A DNA stretch of 64,000 nucleotides from contig NW_024533068.1 in assembly GCF_016097555.1 (NCBI RefSeq), positions 1-64,000 of the forward strand. Reading direction: 5' to 3'. The notes beneath the pieces were generated by a model, which did not search any database, was not told the origin of the DNA, and worked only from the letters and a program-made list of their open reading frames with translations. Every line of letters begins with the position of its first letter. Position 1 is the stretch's first letter. The position numbers and the translations under genes were made by a program. This stretch comes from Gigantopelta aegis (Eukaryota; Mollusca; Gastropoda; Neomphalida; Peltospiridae). This document shows, in pieces, positions 16,901-33,500 of this stretch.

Positions 16901-19282
16901 CATCCATTACTATAACCAGCTGCAAACCTTCTTCCTGAACCATGCCACGATATCGCCATGAGTGTCTAGAAATGGACAGATTTTTCAAAATAGATACATA
17001 AAATTAACATACAGCTAATGACTTGTCACCATCGTATGAAAAACCGTTTCTCAACAGATTTAGTTTTAAAATTCCACAAAAACACATAAGCCTTGTGTAA
17101 AGGCTATAAGAATCTGAGGAACGGACAAGAAAAGATCAATAGACATATAAAACAAAGAGAAATGGATATATAAAGAAAAATGGACACATAATAAGAATAA
17201 TGGACATATACCTTTGAAGTGTCAAGAGGATGTTCCTCCATAGCCAATACATCTCCTGGTCTCATTTTACGAGGACTACATGACAGTCACATGACAATCA
17301 TATGATATTAATTCTTACCCAGATTCCACCATTTTGTCCCAATACATAGTATAACCTGATATCTCTAATTCTTCAATATTAACAACAAAATATTACCACC
17401 TTCCATCCCAACATATAACCAGTCAGAATTGAATGGCCAATAAATGTGACAGACACTATAAGAGAACTAGTCATTCACAGTCTTACCACAGACATAATAG
17501 TTAACATATGTAATATAAAGAGTCTTTATATTATAAACAATTACTTCTCTTTTTGCCATTGTAGTTTGTGTTTTTAAAGAGATATTCTTTTCTCTAACAG
17601 ACCAGAGGTAGAGTGTGTTATTATTACAAGAACTGACAAGATGGCCCTGGGAGACAAAGAAAGAGTTATTGATAAAAGGTCTTCTCTATTCATAGCATAC
17701 CGTATTCTCTAAGAAAATGAGTTGTAACACCCCCACACCTAATGGATGTTGAAAATGGCGTTCTAGTCCTGACTTTCCTAGACTAAGATAAAATACAAAT
17801 TATTAACTTTCCATTCATAATAAATTATATAACAATAGACAATATAATTATTACTAACATAATGAAACAGGGAAACAATTAATTATATTTAAACAAAACA
17901 GAAAGTCATTACACTCTGTCAACATCTTAAAACTCACTGTTACATATTAAATAAATATTTTTGTACAAGTACATAATCCTGTTACTACTTCCTTTTAAAA
18001 GTACTAGTATCTAGAGTCAGTTCCTTGTAATTGTAATAACTATACTGAGTACTGGTTACTATAATACTAATAGAACAATGAGTTATTATTTATAATATAA
18101 TGAAAAAACAAAGGTCATAATACATAACCTATAAATTAATCATTCATAATATAATTGTTAAATATTACTTTAAAAATAACAACATTTACTATAATAACTG
18201 CTATATTGTAATACACTCTACCCACACATTACATTAATGTAATAATGCATGACTAGTACAGCCATAGAATTAATATAGGGAAATACCACACATGAGGTAT
18301 TCTTGGCACACGTATATACAAACTATTAACAAATCAGATATTAGGAGAGAAAATATGATAAATATGTTGATAGATAGATGGATTAATAAATGGATGGATA
18401 GATAGACAGAAAATGGATAGATATGGTTAGATAGACGAACATCATTTCCTCTATTTTCCTCATAATAACATCCTATTAGAAAGGTCATAGGATATACATG
18501 TCATTGCTATATAAATTGACACACATTATATCAACATTATAAACATGATTACAGTTAGAACAGCCCTAGATTTAAGGAAGTCTGTATATGTTTGTTTTTA
18601 AAGTTGAAGTTATTTTGGTGTTGAATATATATATAAAATCAAGTAAATATTACTTGATTTTGTATATATATTCAATACAACAAAAATAACCTCAAACTTT
18701 AAAAACAAACATATACAGACTTCCTTAAATCTAGGGCTGTTCTAACTGTAATCATGTTTATAATGAGCTACCTAATTTAATAATATAATTAACATACATA
18801 ATATTGTACTATTGTTATGATAGGACATAGTAATGATTCTTTATATTGGTATTGGGTTTTAAAGCTATCCTTAGTATAGAGATATTCTCAATATAGAGGT
18901 CCAATATTGTAATGAAATATTAATATGGGACTAGAACAATTGTCTGGAATATATTGAAGATTTCTTAATTCTGAGTATCTATTATATCGAGGTGTTAACT
19001 GTAGTACTATAATGTGATACTACTTCAACTAACATGACAACTGTCCCACTTAGAGAGCCAATAGCCAGTAGTTTCTGGACAGGGTCATAAGCCAGACATG
19101 TTGGTTGATGAGGAAAACCATGTTGAAATGTCTAAAGAAAAACAATATATATTGATATTTAATTGTTGAAGTATCAAACTTACCTTGTGTAAGTAGAAAT
19201 GGTCTGGTTTCAAGCGATCAGGTATTTTGTCATGGTAATCTGATTTCGGCTCGCTTTGAAAGATTTTTTTGAAGACAGCCAT
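11593..19282 (-). CDS. STXBP5: Tomosyn (syntaxin-binding protein 5 / Lgl family)
   Basis: Cytosolic two-propeller WD40 protein that restrains SNARE-driven secretion by offering its own R-SNARE helix to syntaxin/SNAP-25. Visible exons read in family order. N-terminus: MAVFKKIFQSEPK, HFYLHK then TFQHGFPHQPTCLAYDPVQK (19282-19030). First propeller: GHLVSSCNNNTLYLWSVREK (17648), WLYVGMEGGNILLLNIEE (17440), FAIVVLTKSQLLVYDLQTQ (16436). Then CGNCPDDFVAQLHSVKS (16230) and GGKWGQESPDPWTDLIITG (15627). A serine- and acid-rich hypervariable linker lies at 15230-14640. Second propeller: 14530-12120. The C-terminal SNARE motif LDKRGKELSELERQTEQL to AEKYRRKRF (11840-11593) keeps the zero-layer arginine. 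About 23 exons; introns carry microsatellites and two foldback elements. A few single-base frame slips occur. The start at 19282 faces IFT88 across 150 bp. Confidence 0.92.
12961..12990. repeat. (TA)n microsatellite
   Basis: Continuous AT repeat directly abutting the palindromic element at 12991; a second AT tract lies at 13200-13240. Confidence 0.9.
12991..13145. mobile_element. Perfect foldback element (MITE-like) in a tomosyn intron
   Basis: Two 69-bp arms beginning AGAACAGAATTAAAGGACAA are exact reverse complements around a 17-base loop. The inner part repeats GCGTGAAACTCGG. GC content is well above the flanks. It sits at the end of a TA repeat, consistent with TA-target insertion. It has no coding capacity, so it would be non-autonomous. 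Family not identified. Confidence 0.75.
13858..13950. repeat. (GA)n microsatellite
   Basis: AG dinucleotide repeat with a few interruptions in a tomosyn intron. The CT sense-strand tract abuts a probable 3' splice site before the exon encoding DLADPNTYSSK. Confidence 0.9.
14090..14200. repeat. 20-bp tandem repeat, TCCATTCATTCATCCATCTG type
   Basis: About five imperfect copies in a tomosyn intron, built on the CCAT tetranucleotide that recurs in introns throughout the window. Confidence 0.8.
15690..16165. repeat. 40-bp tandem repeat, about 12 copies
   Basis: Each unit has two related halves, TTATGTATCCATTATTAAAT and TATACATCCATTCCTACAAG. The array fills one tomosyn intron between the exons encoding GGKWGQESPD and CGNCPDDFVAQ. 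Confidence 0.95.
16445..16545. repeat. 21-bp tandem repeat (GGAAATGAATAAATATAAGA)
   Basis: Four to five imperfect copies in a tomosyn intron. Confidence 0.75.
18535..18765. mobile_element. Foldback element with about 110-bp arms
   Basis: The left arm begins CATTATAAACATGATTACAG and the right arm ends with its reverse complement at 18765. The arms meet near 18655 at AATATT with almost no loop and pair with a handful of mismatches, mostly in the inner third. It is non-coding and lies in the large first intron region of tomosyn (19030-17790). It resembles a palindromic MITE. It differs from the element at 12991 in sequence and GC content. Confidence 0.7.
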
Positions 19283-19432
19283 TTCTTAGAACTGCTCCTC
19301 CACAATGCAGAGCAAATTTCTACCTCATTAAAAAAATGCAAATTGATAGGTGTTAGGGGTTAAATAAAATAGGCGGAGCTTATGAGGTTAAATACTGTTG
19401 TCATAGTAACTAACAAATATACGAGAGAAAGT
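19283..19432. promoter_or_regulatory. Bidirectional promoter region between tomosyn and IFT88
   Basis: Start codons of the two divergent genes are 150 bp apart, so both promoters and 5' UTRs must lie here. It contains a GGCGGAGC box near 19372 and ATGCAAAT (octamer-like) near 19335. No TATA box is obvious. Regulatory roles are inferred from position. Confidence 0.55.
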
Positions 19433-23531
<4,099 letters not shown>

Positions 23532-23712
23532 TTGCTTGTAATAATGACATCACATATAAATGTAATAATGACATTATTATGTAATAATGACATCATAATA
23601 CATGTAATATGTAATGTGTCATAATGACATAATAATATATGTAATAAGAACAAAGTATATAGTTATGTATAACAAGTGATGATAGTGTTTAATACAAACA
23701 TTAAAAGTGTTT

Positions 23713-25049
23713 CTATTTCATTATTTGACGAGGGAGACCAAGTTAATTCCGGCTTGATTAGCACCTCTATTGGAACCCATCTGTAACCGATAACTTGTTG
23801 ACCAGCTTGTAACTGTTCTTGTGAAAAATGACGAGGAGTTTTCTCTGACTCCTTTGGTCCTAGTGAGGGGAAGTCTTCCTCTTAGTAGTAACCTGTTAAT
23901 ATAGTAATGTATATTAGTGATAAGAGGTATCTCTATCAACCTAGACACTCTTCTTTGCTGATCTATCAACCTAGACACTCTTCTTTGCTGAATGTGTGAA
24001 AATGATCCAACAAAGAAGAAGGTCTAGCTATTGATAAGATAAGATATTTTAGTAAAGGCTTTCATTAATCAATATATTAGTTACTATGTCATAACAGGTG
24101 GCCCTCAATATTATAATAATACATTACAGTTACTATAAGTAATGTACCTCCTTCCTAATGCATGAAGAGTGTTGATCACTATATAGTAAATAGATTGATA
24201 GATAAATAGATTGATGGACTAATGGATGGATGAATACATGTAGATATATAAACAAATCAATTTGATTGATACACTTATTGAACATAATGAATAAATCATA
24301 CAAATAGTTTATTTATGACATGATTACCTGTGGTATATTTTGACCTTCATATAAAATCCACTGTCTGAAATAAATCTGTCCTTGCAAGTCCATAGTTCTC
24401 ACACAAAAGTTAGAAACTTTCCAATATTCTCCATCTATTATTAGTATAAATCATAACAGTTCTAATCCATGGAATATCATATTGAATTAAATGTAAATCA
24501 TTCAATATGACTGATAAAAACTAAATTATAATATTGACTATGGATCTCTTCCATTCATCATCTATGCTATCCATTCATCCATTGGTGTATGTATACATTA
24601 TCACAAACTTAACATTGTGTACATTTAAACTAACAAACAATACTGACCATTGTGAAAGCCATCAATCTACCTTTGTGAGATTTACGGATGGCACCAGGTT
24701 GTAATACATTAGCTAGTCTAGTTAGTAGAAAAGACATACATAAAATAAACTATTTTATTTCCAATAATTTACTTGCAAAGCATTACTCGTCTTTCAATGA
24801 TTCTCGTACATCTTCTTGAGATTCTGGTACTTTTACAGGTTCGCCTAGAATCTCTTCTATCCACAAAAAAGCATCCTGAGCTAAATTGTGATCAAATTTA
24901 GCGTCCTTCTGCAGTAAAGAACAAAAAGGGTGGAGGTTGAACTGCACAGACACGGCGCACATACGACATTATATTACTGATGTAATGGATCTTGTTACCT
25001 TGGCGTTTAAGTTCAGCAGTCAAACCCGTATCTTGGGTCTAACAGCCAT
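23713..25049 (-). CDS. Transgelin / calponin-like (MP20) protein, copy 1
   Basis: Small actin-binding protein with one calponin-homology domain and a C-terminal calponin repeat. First exon from an ATG at 25049 reads MAVRPK then, after a slip, TGLTAELNAK. The next (24910-24780) reads KFDHNLAQDAFLWIEEILGE, the CH-domain start. Then comes a segment near 24660. The last exon gives the calponin repeat MGSNRGANQAGIN and, one base out, LPRQIMK with a stop at 23713. A 28-bp direct duplication lies in the last intron (23933-23990). It is tandem with copy 2. Frame slips at both ends suggest consensus error or early decay. Confidence 0.75.
23933..23990. repeat. 28-bp direct duplication
   Basis: The segment CTATCAACCTAGACACTCTT plus CTTTGCTG occurs twice in a row with no change. 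Confidence 0.9.
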
Positions 25050-25349
25050 AATTGTCTCGTTATCTCTATCTTAGAGTGAAAGACACTACATACACACCCC
25101 CTGCTATGTGTATATGCTGTGCAATTTATACTGGCATTATGGGTGGAGCTGACGCTTTAGTATCCAATAGTATACGGAATATTACAAATTTAATATTTGA
25201 AAGTAATCAGAGGAATCCTGAAGAATACAGATACTAAACACAAAAAAAAATTCCTATAATTATAATTGTTACAAACATAATTTAGTAAAATGCTAAATTA
25301 GCACTTTTTCGTCATATTAAAAGATTGATTTCAAATTGTTCACTACATT

Positions 25350-26323
25350 TTATTTGTGATCGGGCATAATTTGACGAGTGGCTCCAAAGCTTTGTCCAGC
25401 CTGCGTCGCTCCTTTGTTAGATCCAGCTTGCAACCCAATAATCTTTTTTTCCTTCTTGTAACTGTTCGTCAGTAAATCAACGTACATTCTTATCTGATTC
25501 TTTAGGGCCTAGAGCTGGTACTGGAAGACCAAGGGCTTGAATCTAGTAATTATTTTGCTAATGATATAACTAATGTATTAACATATTGATACCTTTCTTC
25601 CTAAAGCATGAAGGGTATCGACCACTTGCGGTATGTTGGTCCCTTCATACAGACTTACAGTTTGAAACAAATCAGTCTTTGCCATACCAAACTCTTACAA
25701 ACCATCCAAAAAATATACCAATATTCCCCATCTGCTTGAATGCCATTTTTACTAGTGGTTGATTTTGAATTGTGATTTCCCAGCATGTCCACGTAGTATA
25801 TTAATCAACCTAGTTATAATTTATAATAATTATAATTAATCTACATAAAAACCACAAAACTCACTTGAGTAGATTTACTCCATCTTTAAACCTTCTTGGA
25901 AACGATTCTGGAGAACCACCATCACTACCGGTAGGTTCACTAATAATCTCTTCAATCCAGTCAATAGCTTTCTTGCGCCTTTGTTGGATCAAATTTGCTT
26001 GCAATTAAACAGAAAAATAATTATAATAAACAAATGTTATAAAATTCCATAGAAAAGTCAGAAACTTCGCTACCTTCGCGTTGATTTCGGCTGTCAAACC
26101 AAAGCCCGTGGGTCTTTCTGCCATATTAAGCAACTTATCGTACTTTCTTTATCAAAACTAACCCTGTTTCCTTTATAACGTTACGTATTAATACTAGTTT
26201 TGTAATATCTGGGGCTTAACTAAATTCCCCAAACTCGCTTAAAATATTAATATTCAAATTATGACAACTCACTTTAGCCGAAACTTCAGCTGTCATTCCA
26301 AATCCTTGAGGTCTGTTTGCCAT
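25350..26323 (-). CDS. Transgelin / calponin-like (MP20) protein, copy 2, with two possible first exons
   Basis: Two ATG exons precede one body. The distal one (26323-26273) reads MANRPQGFGMTAEVSAK and ends at GTGAGT. The proximal one (from 26124) reads MAERPTGFGLTAEINAK and ends at GTAGCG. The body has ASKFDPTK then KAIDWIEEIISEPTGSDGG and FKDGVNLLK (26005-25868), LINILRGHAGK (25810), a CH-domain end with TDLFQT- and GRK-like parts (25740-25600), and a last exon with FTDEQLQEGKK-like text, the calponin repeat GSNKGATQAGQSFGATRQIM and the stop at 25350. It is a cytoskeletal actin-bundling family. One frame slip lies near 25985. No body follows the distal exon, so it is an alternative start or the last trace of a third copy. 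Confidence 0.8.
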
Positions 26324-27048
26324 TTTTATTACTAGAAAATCTCTGGTTGCAAAAAAATAGAAGAATTTATTACAATATCTAGTTCCAGTCTGCTCAAGTT
26401 GTACCGCACACTATTCGCCGCACTGCCATATTTTATACTCGGTAAATGACCAATCAAAATGCAGCCTCCACGGCAACCCTCTGTCATACGTCAGAATGTA
26501 GTAGTTCACATCTGTTTACTCATAATTTTGACCAAATATGGTCATGTTGTGTAGCGGTTGGCAGCTCTAAAATAAGTTAAGGCTTCTATGTTAGACCCTG
26601 TCAAAGAATTTCTAAATTCTTTAACAATGACAAAATTACTAATACCATAATTCCAATGAGTTGTATATATTCTTCATTGTATCCTGTAAACAATAATAAT
26701 TAATTACGCCATTGTCTTCGCGATATTATTTTTAAAAACGGAAATTGTCCAAATATGGTATACAAATCACATTGTTGTCATGGAGACATAAAAGATAACA
26801 AAATATGTTTAATTAATAACATCCGTTAATTTAATTGATGGAATTTTTGATTATATAGACTGACAATAGATTAATATGGGCGTATAAAATGGATACATTA
26901 TAATGTGAAATGGATGCATACCAATGAACAGATGCATGGTGATTTTATAATACAAAAACACATTAAATAGACACATTAATATATACAATGGATGCATAGC
27001 AGTTAGACTGGACTATAATAGATACAACGGATGGAGCATAGTTAGTGA
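26324..27048. other. Intergenic region between transgelin 5' end and importin alpha 3' end
   Basis: About 725 bases with no protein-like frame. The 26330-26560 part is GC-richer and should contain the transgelin promoter. Confidence 0.6.
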
Positions 27049-27186
27049 TTAAGTGTACGATAATTGTGTACTGTCAGGAGCTATGGATGAATCATTAAAA
27101 TGATCGACTCGAGTAACGTTTGTAGCTGCTAAATAGATTTTGTGCTGAGGGTGATTTGAAGTGATTCAATCTTTTCCAAACCTTGA

Positions 27187-27227
<41 letters not shown>

Positions 27228-27330
27228 GAGAGAGGGAGAGAGGAGAGGAGGAGAGAGAGAAGGGAGGAGAGGAGAGAGAGAGAGAAGAGAGAGAGAGGAG
27301 AGGAGAGAGAGGAGAGAGAGAGGAGAGAGA

Positions 27331-27363
<33 letters not shown>

Positions 27364-30300
27364 AGAGAGAAGAGAGGAGAGAGAGAGTATAATAACCACA
27401 AGTAATATGTAGGAGTAACTTAAAATAGTTGTAAAAACTAGAGTAACAAACTAACCACATCCTACTTGAACTATTTCAAATATCTGTTTTTAGTCAACAG
27501 TTCAACCACCATCATTAGTCCATTACATAAGTACCTTGTTTATTCATCCATCTATCCATCTACTCATTGATCTATTGATTCCATCCATCTATCCATCTAC
27601 TCATTGATCTATTGATTCCATCCATCTATCCATCTACTCATTGATCTATTGATTCCATCCATCCATCCATCTACTCATTGATCTATTGGTTCAATCCATC
27701 CACCATCTACTCATTGATCTATTGATTCATCCATCCATCCATCTACTCATTGATCTATTGGTTCAATCCATCCATCCATACTCATTGATCTATTGATTCC
27801 ATCGATCCATCCATCTACTCATTGATCTATTGGTTCAATCCATCCATCCATCTACTCATTGATCTATTGGTTCCATCCATCCATTCATCTAACCATTTGC
27901 ATCTTCTACTGCAATTACAAATGGATTATCAGGTGATTGGCGATACTTTTTGTATATCAAACCAACCTCTTAATATATTATCTAATCCTTCTAATGTCAC
28001 TAACAACACAACGAGGATCTTGTACTGTGAGTAGATCCACAAATCTTTGGGATACATCCAATATCTACCAAATATCTACAGCAAAGATAGAAATCTCATA
28101 AGAGTTTGTGGTTAATAAATAATACACTCATATACTATAAAAAGACTTTATTTAATCAATAAAGTTGGTATCAGTCAATTAGAGAATTAAAGAAATGGCT
28201 TCTCTCAAAAAAATGTTTTCATAATCAAATACCACTGGGAATAACATGTCATCATTAGAAAATGAAGATAGATATATGATAAAGAATGGATGTATGATTT
28301 AATGGTAGAATAAATGGGATGAATAAATGGATATATAGATGGAAAAATGGATATGTTAAAGATTTTTAATATAAAACAATCATAATGGATTACTTTATTT
28401 TGATGGGATGTCCCCCCGGCTGTTGTATTCAAAACAGCCCAGCTGCTTCTTTTCTAATTTTATATTCAGCATTATCCATTACTTCCAATATCTTTGGAAA
28501 TATATTACAATCAATTACAGCCTATAATTACAGGAGCTAATTCAATATACCCAAAATAGGGTTACCTGTATCTGTACTTTGTTACCAGCTGTGGTGTTAG
28601 AAATGCCCAGCACGCCTCCTTTTTTATATTTGAAAGAGGGTGATCCAGTAATGTTGGATTGCTGGGAGAGCGGGAGCAGTTAATTACAACTTGAGTTTGA
28701 GGGTCATCCCCTGTTAATATATTACCAATAGCTCGTAATGCTGGAGTAAGGACTTCTATATTGGGATGCCTGATGGATATATAAATGAGAGAATGGAGTG
28801 TGGAAGACAAAATGGATGAACAATTCATTTCAATGAACAAAAATTGGACATGTCCTATCAAATATTGTTTATTTACAAAAATAATATTTACTTTTGAGAA
28901 TTCCAATCTCAGTAGATCAGATTATCTCTAACTATCAACAAACATTCTGCTAAAGTACATATTTGGATCAAAACAAACTTTAATGTGACTATCAATACAG
29001 TATATACTGTTACCAAATGTATTAACAGTTCACTCCATATAGTATGACCACAATATAACCATACTGTTGTTATAAACAATTTGATAACATTGGAGTGTTG
29101 CCAAAGATGGTAATATAACACTATTATAATACTGTTATTGTGTCGCAACTAATCATTAGAATAATTTGTGGTGCATGCTTACATTAGTAATTCTACAAGA
29201 CGTTTCAAAACTCCTGAATTAATAACCCTTTGTATTCTGATGTTAGAGCCTTCACAGAGAAAGGCTAATGTCCAACACGAGTCTGCTAAAATGCTAACAT
29301 GATCGCTGTATATTAAGTGAGCTGTATCGGTAATGATATGAAGACCTATAATTAAAATATAATAATAGGAAGGACTCTCATTTTTGTAGACCACACCCAC
29401 TATATCATCTGGTGGAGGAGGATTCTTCCCACGGCAAAAATTAGACAGTGTCCATGTGCTAATACTTTTTAATGGTAAGGTGATTTCGGATCTTGTAGTA
29501 TTCTAAATAAGTTGATAAAGGGTTAAATATTTCTTTACTTACTTTAACAAGGCGTCCATTGCTCCATATGTTAGTACTACATCACGACATTCAGGACTAT
29601 CTCTGCAATATTACCCAAGTGCCCATATCACCTGTTATCACACTCATTAAAACAAGTCAAACAGGTTTATAACTGGACTAACCTGTTCTTTTATAGAATA
29701 GTTAGGTGAATTTGTCAAGTTTAATAATCGTGGTGACAGCCCCTAAATCAATGACTGTACGAGTGTGATAATGAGAGCCACTTGCTACGTTTGTAATTAT
29801 CCACGCCGACTCAAGCTAATTAAAATAAGTGATGTATTACGATTAAAGGTCAAAGGTTACTAATTTACTATACCTGAATAGATAGTGGCAAGTCATGTGC
29901 TAAATTCTCAATTAATCTTGGCAATATTCCCGTTTCAATGACTTCAGATATAGGAGCATTCTCTTCTGTAATGAAATTAATGTCATGGCAACAAGCCACA
30001 CCTCTTACCGTCACATAATAATTTTCTAACGTATTGTAATGCTTCTATTTGTATAGAGACATTAGCAGAATAAATATTTTTGACAACAATTTCAAGAGGT
30101 ACATCCTGTGTTAATAAACTTAATTTATACTAAATTGTTAGTGGGTGTGGCTCACTACAAATGTCTGAACAGTTGATTCAGAAATAAATGGACTAGTTAT
30201 TGATTGAGAAATGTTACGTCTTTTAGATAACTAAATATAATACAAAGAATAATTATTTCAATTGATATCATTAATTAGAATTAGATAATTTGCATAATTA

Positions 30301-30451
30301 GAAAAAGGATTTTGCTAACTTACTTGCTCGTCACGTTTCGAGCGTCTCAATTGGACTTCTTCTTCCTCTCGTCTTCTCTCAATTCATCCATATCTAATCC
30401 TTTTGTTTTATAACTTTTAATTCGTGTACTTTCTCCACTTCGAGCAGCCAT
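27049..30451 (-). CDS. Importin subunit alpha (karyopherin alpha), copy A
   Basis: Nuclear import adaptor: the N-terminal IBB domain binds importin beta and the armadillo repeats bind nuclear localisation signals. IBB: MAARSGESTRIKSYKTKGLD, LRR then VQLRRSKRDEQ and LSKRRN (30451-30160). ARM exons: DVPLEIVVKNIYSANVSIQIEAL (30100), LAFLCEGSNIRIQ (29270), VLTPALRAIGNILTGDDPQT then NIKKEACWAF (28760-28590), and a match to the AEYRTRKEAAWAI region (28480-28400). The C-terminal exon is KIESLQ then HPQHKIYLAATN and FNDSSIAPDS, stopping at 27049. One base is missing or added in the IBB and again near 27160. A 440-bp span of CCAT-type repeats and a (GA)n tract lie in the last introns. The sister gene starts 69 bp away on the other strand. 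Confidence 0.9.
27187..27390. repeat. (GA)n microsatellite
   Basis: Interrupted AG repeat of about 200 bases next to the last exon of importin alpha copy A. Confidence 0.95.
27540..27895. repeat. About 44-bp tandem repeat (CCATCTACTCATTGATCTAT core)
   Basis: Eight imperfect copies ending in ATTGATTCCATCCATCCAT, in an intron of importin alpha copy A. Confidence 0.9.
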
Positions 30452-30520
30452 GCTGCTAATAATAGGTGTGGCTCTTTAGGGGTGCGGTCTTCACAACTAA
30501 GGCGTGGCTCAAACTGAAAA
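30452..30520. promoter_or_regulatory. 69-bp bidirectional promoter between two importin alpha genes
   Basis: Only 69 bases separate the two ATGs. They contain three related boxes: GGTGTGGCT, GGTGCGGTC and GCGTGGCTC. These resemble CACCC-type (Sp/KLF) sites read on the opposite strand. Binding is inference from motif shape; their density in so short a gap is directly visible. Confidence 0.55.
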
Positions 30521-33500
30521 ATGGCAACTCCTACTGATGAGGAAAATGCGTCTTAGTCCTTACCTCTCCTCCTCGCCCCGGTGCTCATCGTCTCAAGAAC
30601 TATAAGACACGAGGACTAGATGTAGATAAAATAAGGACAAGAAAGGAAGAAGAAGGTGTGTGCAGCTGAGGAAAGAAAAAAGACAAGAACAAGTTAGTGT
30701 ACTTTTAATTAGAGATATAGCTAGATTTACGGTTTCATTTTAGCTTATCAAAAGAAGAAATTTGAGTGGAGAAAAAGCAAAGCCAAAAGTCGGAGACAAA
30801 GATTCCAAAGATGATCATTGTCTGCCATTAGTTGATGAACTAGGTCAAAATTCTATTCCTGGTAGTGACCATGGCAACGACAGAAAAGATGATGCCAGCA
30901 ACAAAGAAGATGGACTTGAGATCAAAAATGCTAATACGATTATCAATAAATTTAAAGAGGAGCAGCTTAATGCGGTAATAATATCCTGACAAGATTACTG
31001 GAATATACTAATTTTTCAGGACACGCCCCTTGATAGATTAGTTTATTTTGTACAAGAAGGTATTAGTGATAAGAGAGCAAAAGCTGTCCTTTAATTCGCC
31101 TAATATTAAGTCGACTGATCCACCATAGATGATGTCGTTGATACAGGGGTCATCCCGATTTAGTTCAATGTATTAGTGCTGAAGAACCTGAGTCATTACA
31201 AGTAAAATATTATTTTTAATATGAATAATTAGAATGTTATACTATATATATGGTACAGATGGAAGCAGCCTGGGCACTCACTAATAGCCAGTGGTACATC
31301 TGATCACACGCGTAGTGTTGTAGAAGCTGGGGCTGTCCCTCGACTAATTCAATTATTAGAGTCACCTAATGAACAAATTAAAGAACAGGTAAAGAAAAAA
31401 TGATTAGTTTCATTATCCAGTACATATATTGTATTCAGGTGATATGGGCACTTGGTAAATAACTGGTGACTGTCCTGAGAATAGAGACCTTGTTATTGAT
31501 TTTGGTATCATTAGAACTCTGTCAGAGTAAGTTTATTATACTGGCTCTACTAGTTTATTATACTGGGCTTTACAAGTTTATTATACGAATTTACTAGTTT
31601 ATTATACTGGCTTTACAAGTTTATTATACTGGCTCTACTAGTTTTATTATACTGAATAATAGTTTAGTATACTGAATTTACTAGTTTATTATACTGGCTT
31701 TACAAGTTTATTATACTGGCTCTACTAGTTTATTTATACTGAATTTACTAGTTTATTATACTGGCTTTACAAGTTTATTATACTGGCTCTACTAGTTTAT
31801 TATACTGAATTACTAGTTTATTATACGAATTTACTAGTTTATTATACTGGCCTTTTACAAGTTTATTATACTGGCTCTACTAGTTTTATTATACTGGATT
31901 TACTAGTTTATTATACTGGCTTTACAAGTTTATTATCCTGGCTCTACTAGTTTATTATACTGGCTTTACTAGTTTATTATACTGGCTTTACTAGTTTATT
32001 ATACTGGCTCTACTAGTTTATTATACTGAATTTACAAGTTTATCATACTGGCTTTACAAGTTTATTAACTAGCTTTACTACTTTATATATGACTTTACTA
32101 GTTTATTATACTGGGTTTTACTAGTTTTAATATACTGGCTTATTATATTGATTTATAATATTGGTCTGACTGGTTTAATTTACTGGTTTAACTGGTTAAT
32201 CAGGATTATAGGTAACTCTGAAGAACTGTACTTGTACGTAGACAAGCATCATGGACTTTGTCTAATTTATGTCGTCATAAAGTTTCACCTCTCTCTGAGA
32301 TATCGTAAGTGACCACACCGTTAATAATCTTATATTTAACCCGTCATCAACTAGGTGATGAGATGTTCCAATCTATTACAATGGACTTAGTAAAGAAGAC
32401 GACCTTTTGGCTTCTTAAAGAATTATGTTGGGGTATATCATATCTAACTGATGATTGTAGTGAGAATAGAATGACTAGATTCCTTAACATGAAATATTAC
32501 CTTTTATCATCACACTCTTAGAGTAAGTATAAGGTTGACATTATCTTAATATAGTATCTTTATTATATAGTGAATATGATAGAGATATACTTCATCCCGT
32601 TGTACGTATTATTGGTAATATTACACTAGCACTGATGACCACACCCAAAAGATAATTGACCACGCCTCTTACCTAAGCTTAAATATCTCCTCTCTCATCA
32701 GCTGATAATATTAAGAGAGAAGTATGTTGGACGTTATCTAATGTCACTGCTGGTACAAATTCAACAAAAACAAGTAAAGGAAGTATCAGCTGTTATTATT
32801 ATTAGCCATGCCCCTTTTCATAGGCTGTTATTGACGAGAACATTGTCCCTAAATTTCTAGATATATTATCTGGTGATGATATATTTAGATAAAGAAGGAG
32901 GCTTTGTGGCGTTTGGCCAATATTGCAGAAGGAGCTACGCCACAGCAAATAAGGTAGGATATAGTCACATGATAATCACATGGTAGTCACATGATGGTTA
33001 TTATTTTAGTTATTTAGGTTGGTCTTGGGGGTCTACAAAAGTTATGTCAATCTCTTAAATGAATGATGCTCATTCATTACAGTAGCTCTTGACACGGTAT
33101 CTAGCAATATTGGGAAGTGAGGAGGAAAAGAAAAATGAAAATAATTTAGCGAGTAATCCATACTCATTAATATTGTTTGAGTTTAGTGGTAAGTATGGAT
33201 GTATAGTGGTAACTATGGATGTATAGTATTAACTATGGATGTATAGTAGTAACATATAATGGTAACTATGGATATTTTACATAGTAAATTATGGACGTAT
33301 ATAGTAGTAAAAACTATGGATGTATAGTAGTAACCATGGGACATATAATGGTAACTATGGATATTATTACATAGTAATTATGATATATAGTGGTAACTAT
33401 GGATGCATATTAGTAGCTATGGATATTAATTTTTAAAACCTACATTTAAGGGAATATTTCAATTTGTTAGTGGTAAATACTTTATGGGTCATGTACTTGT

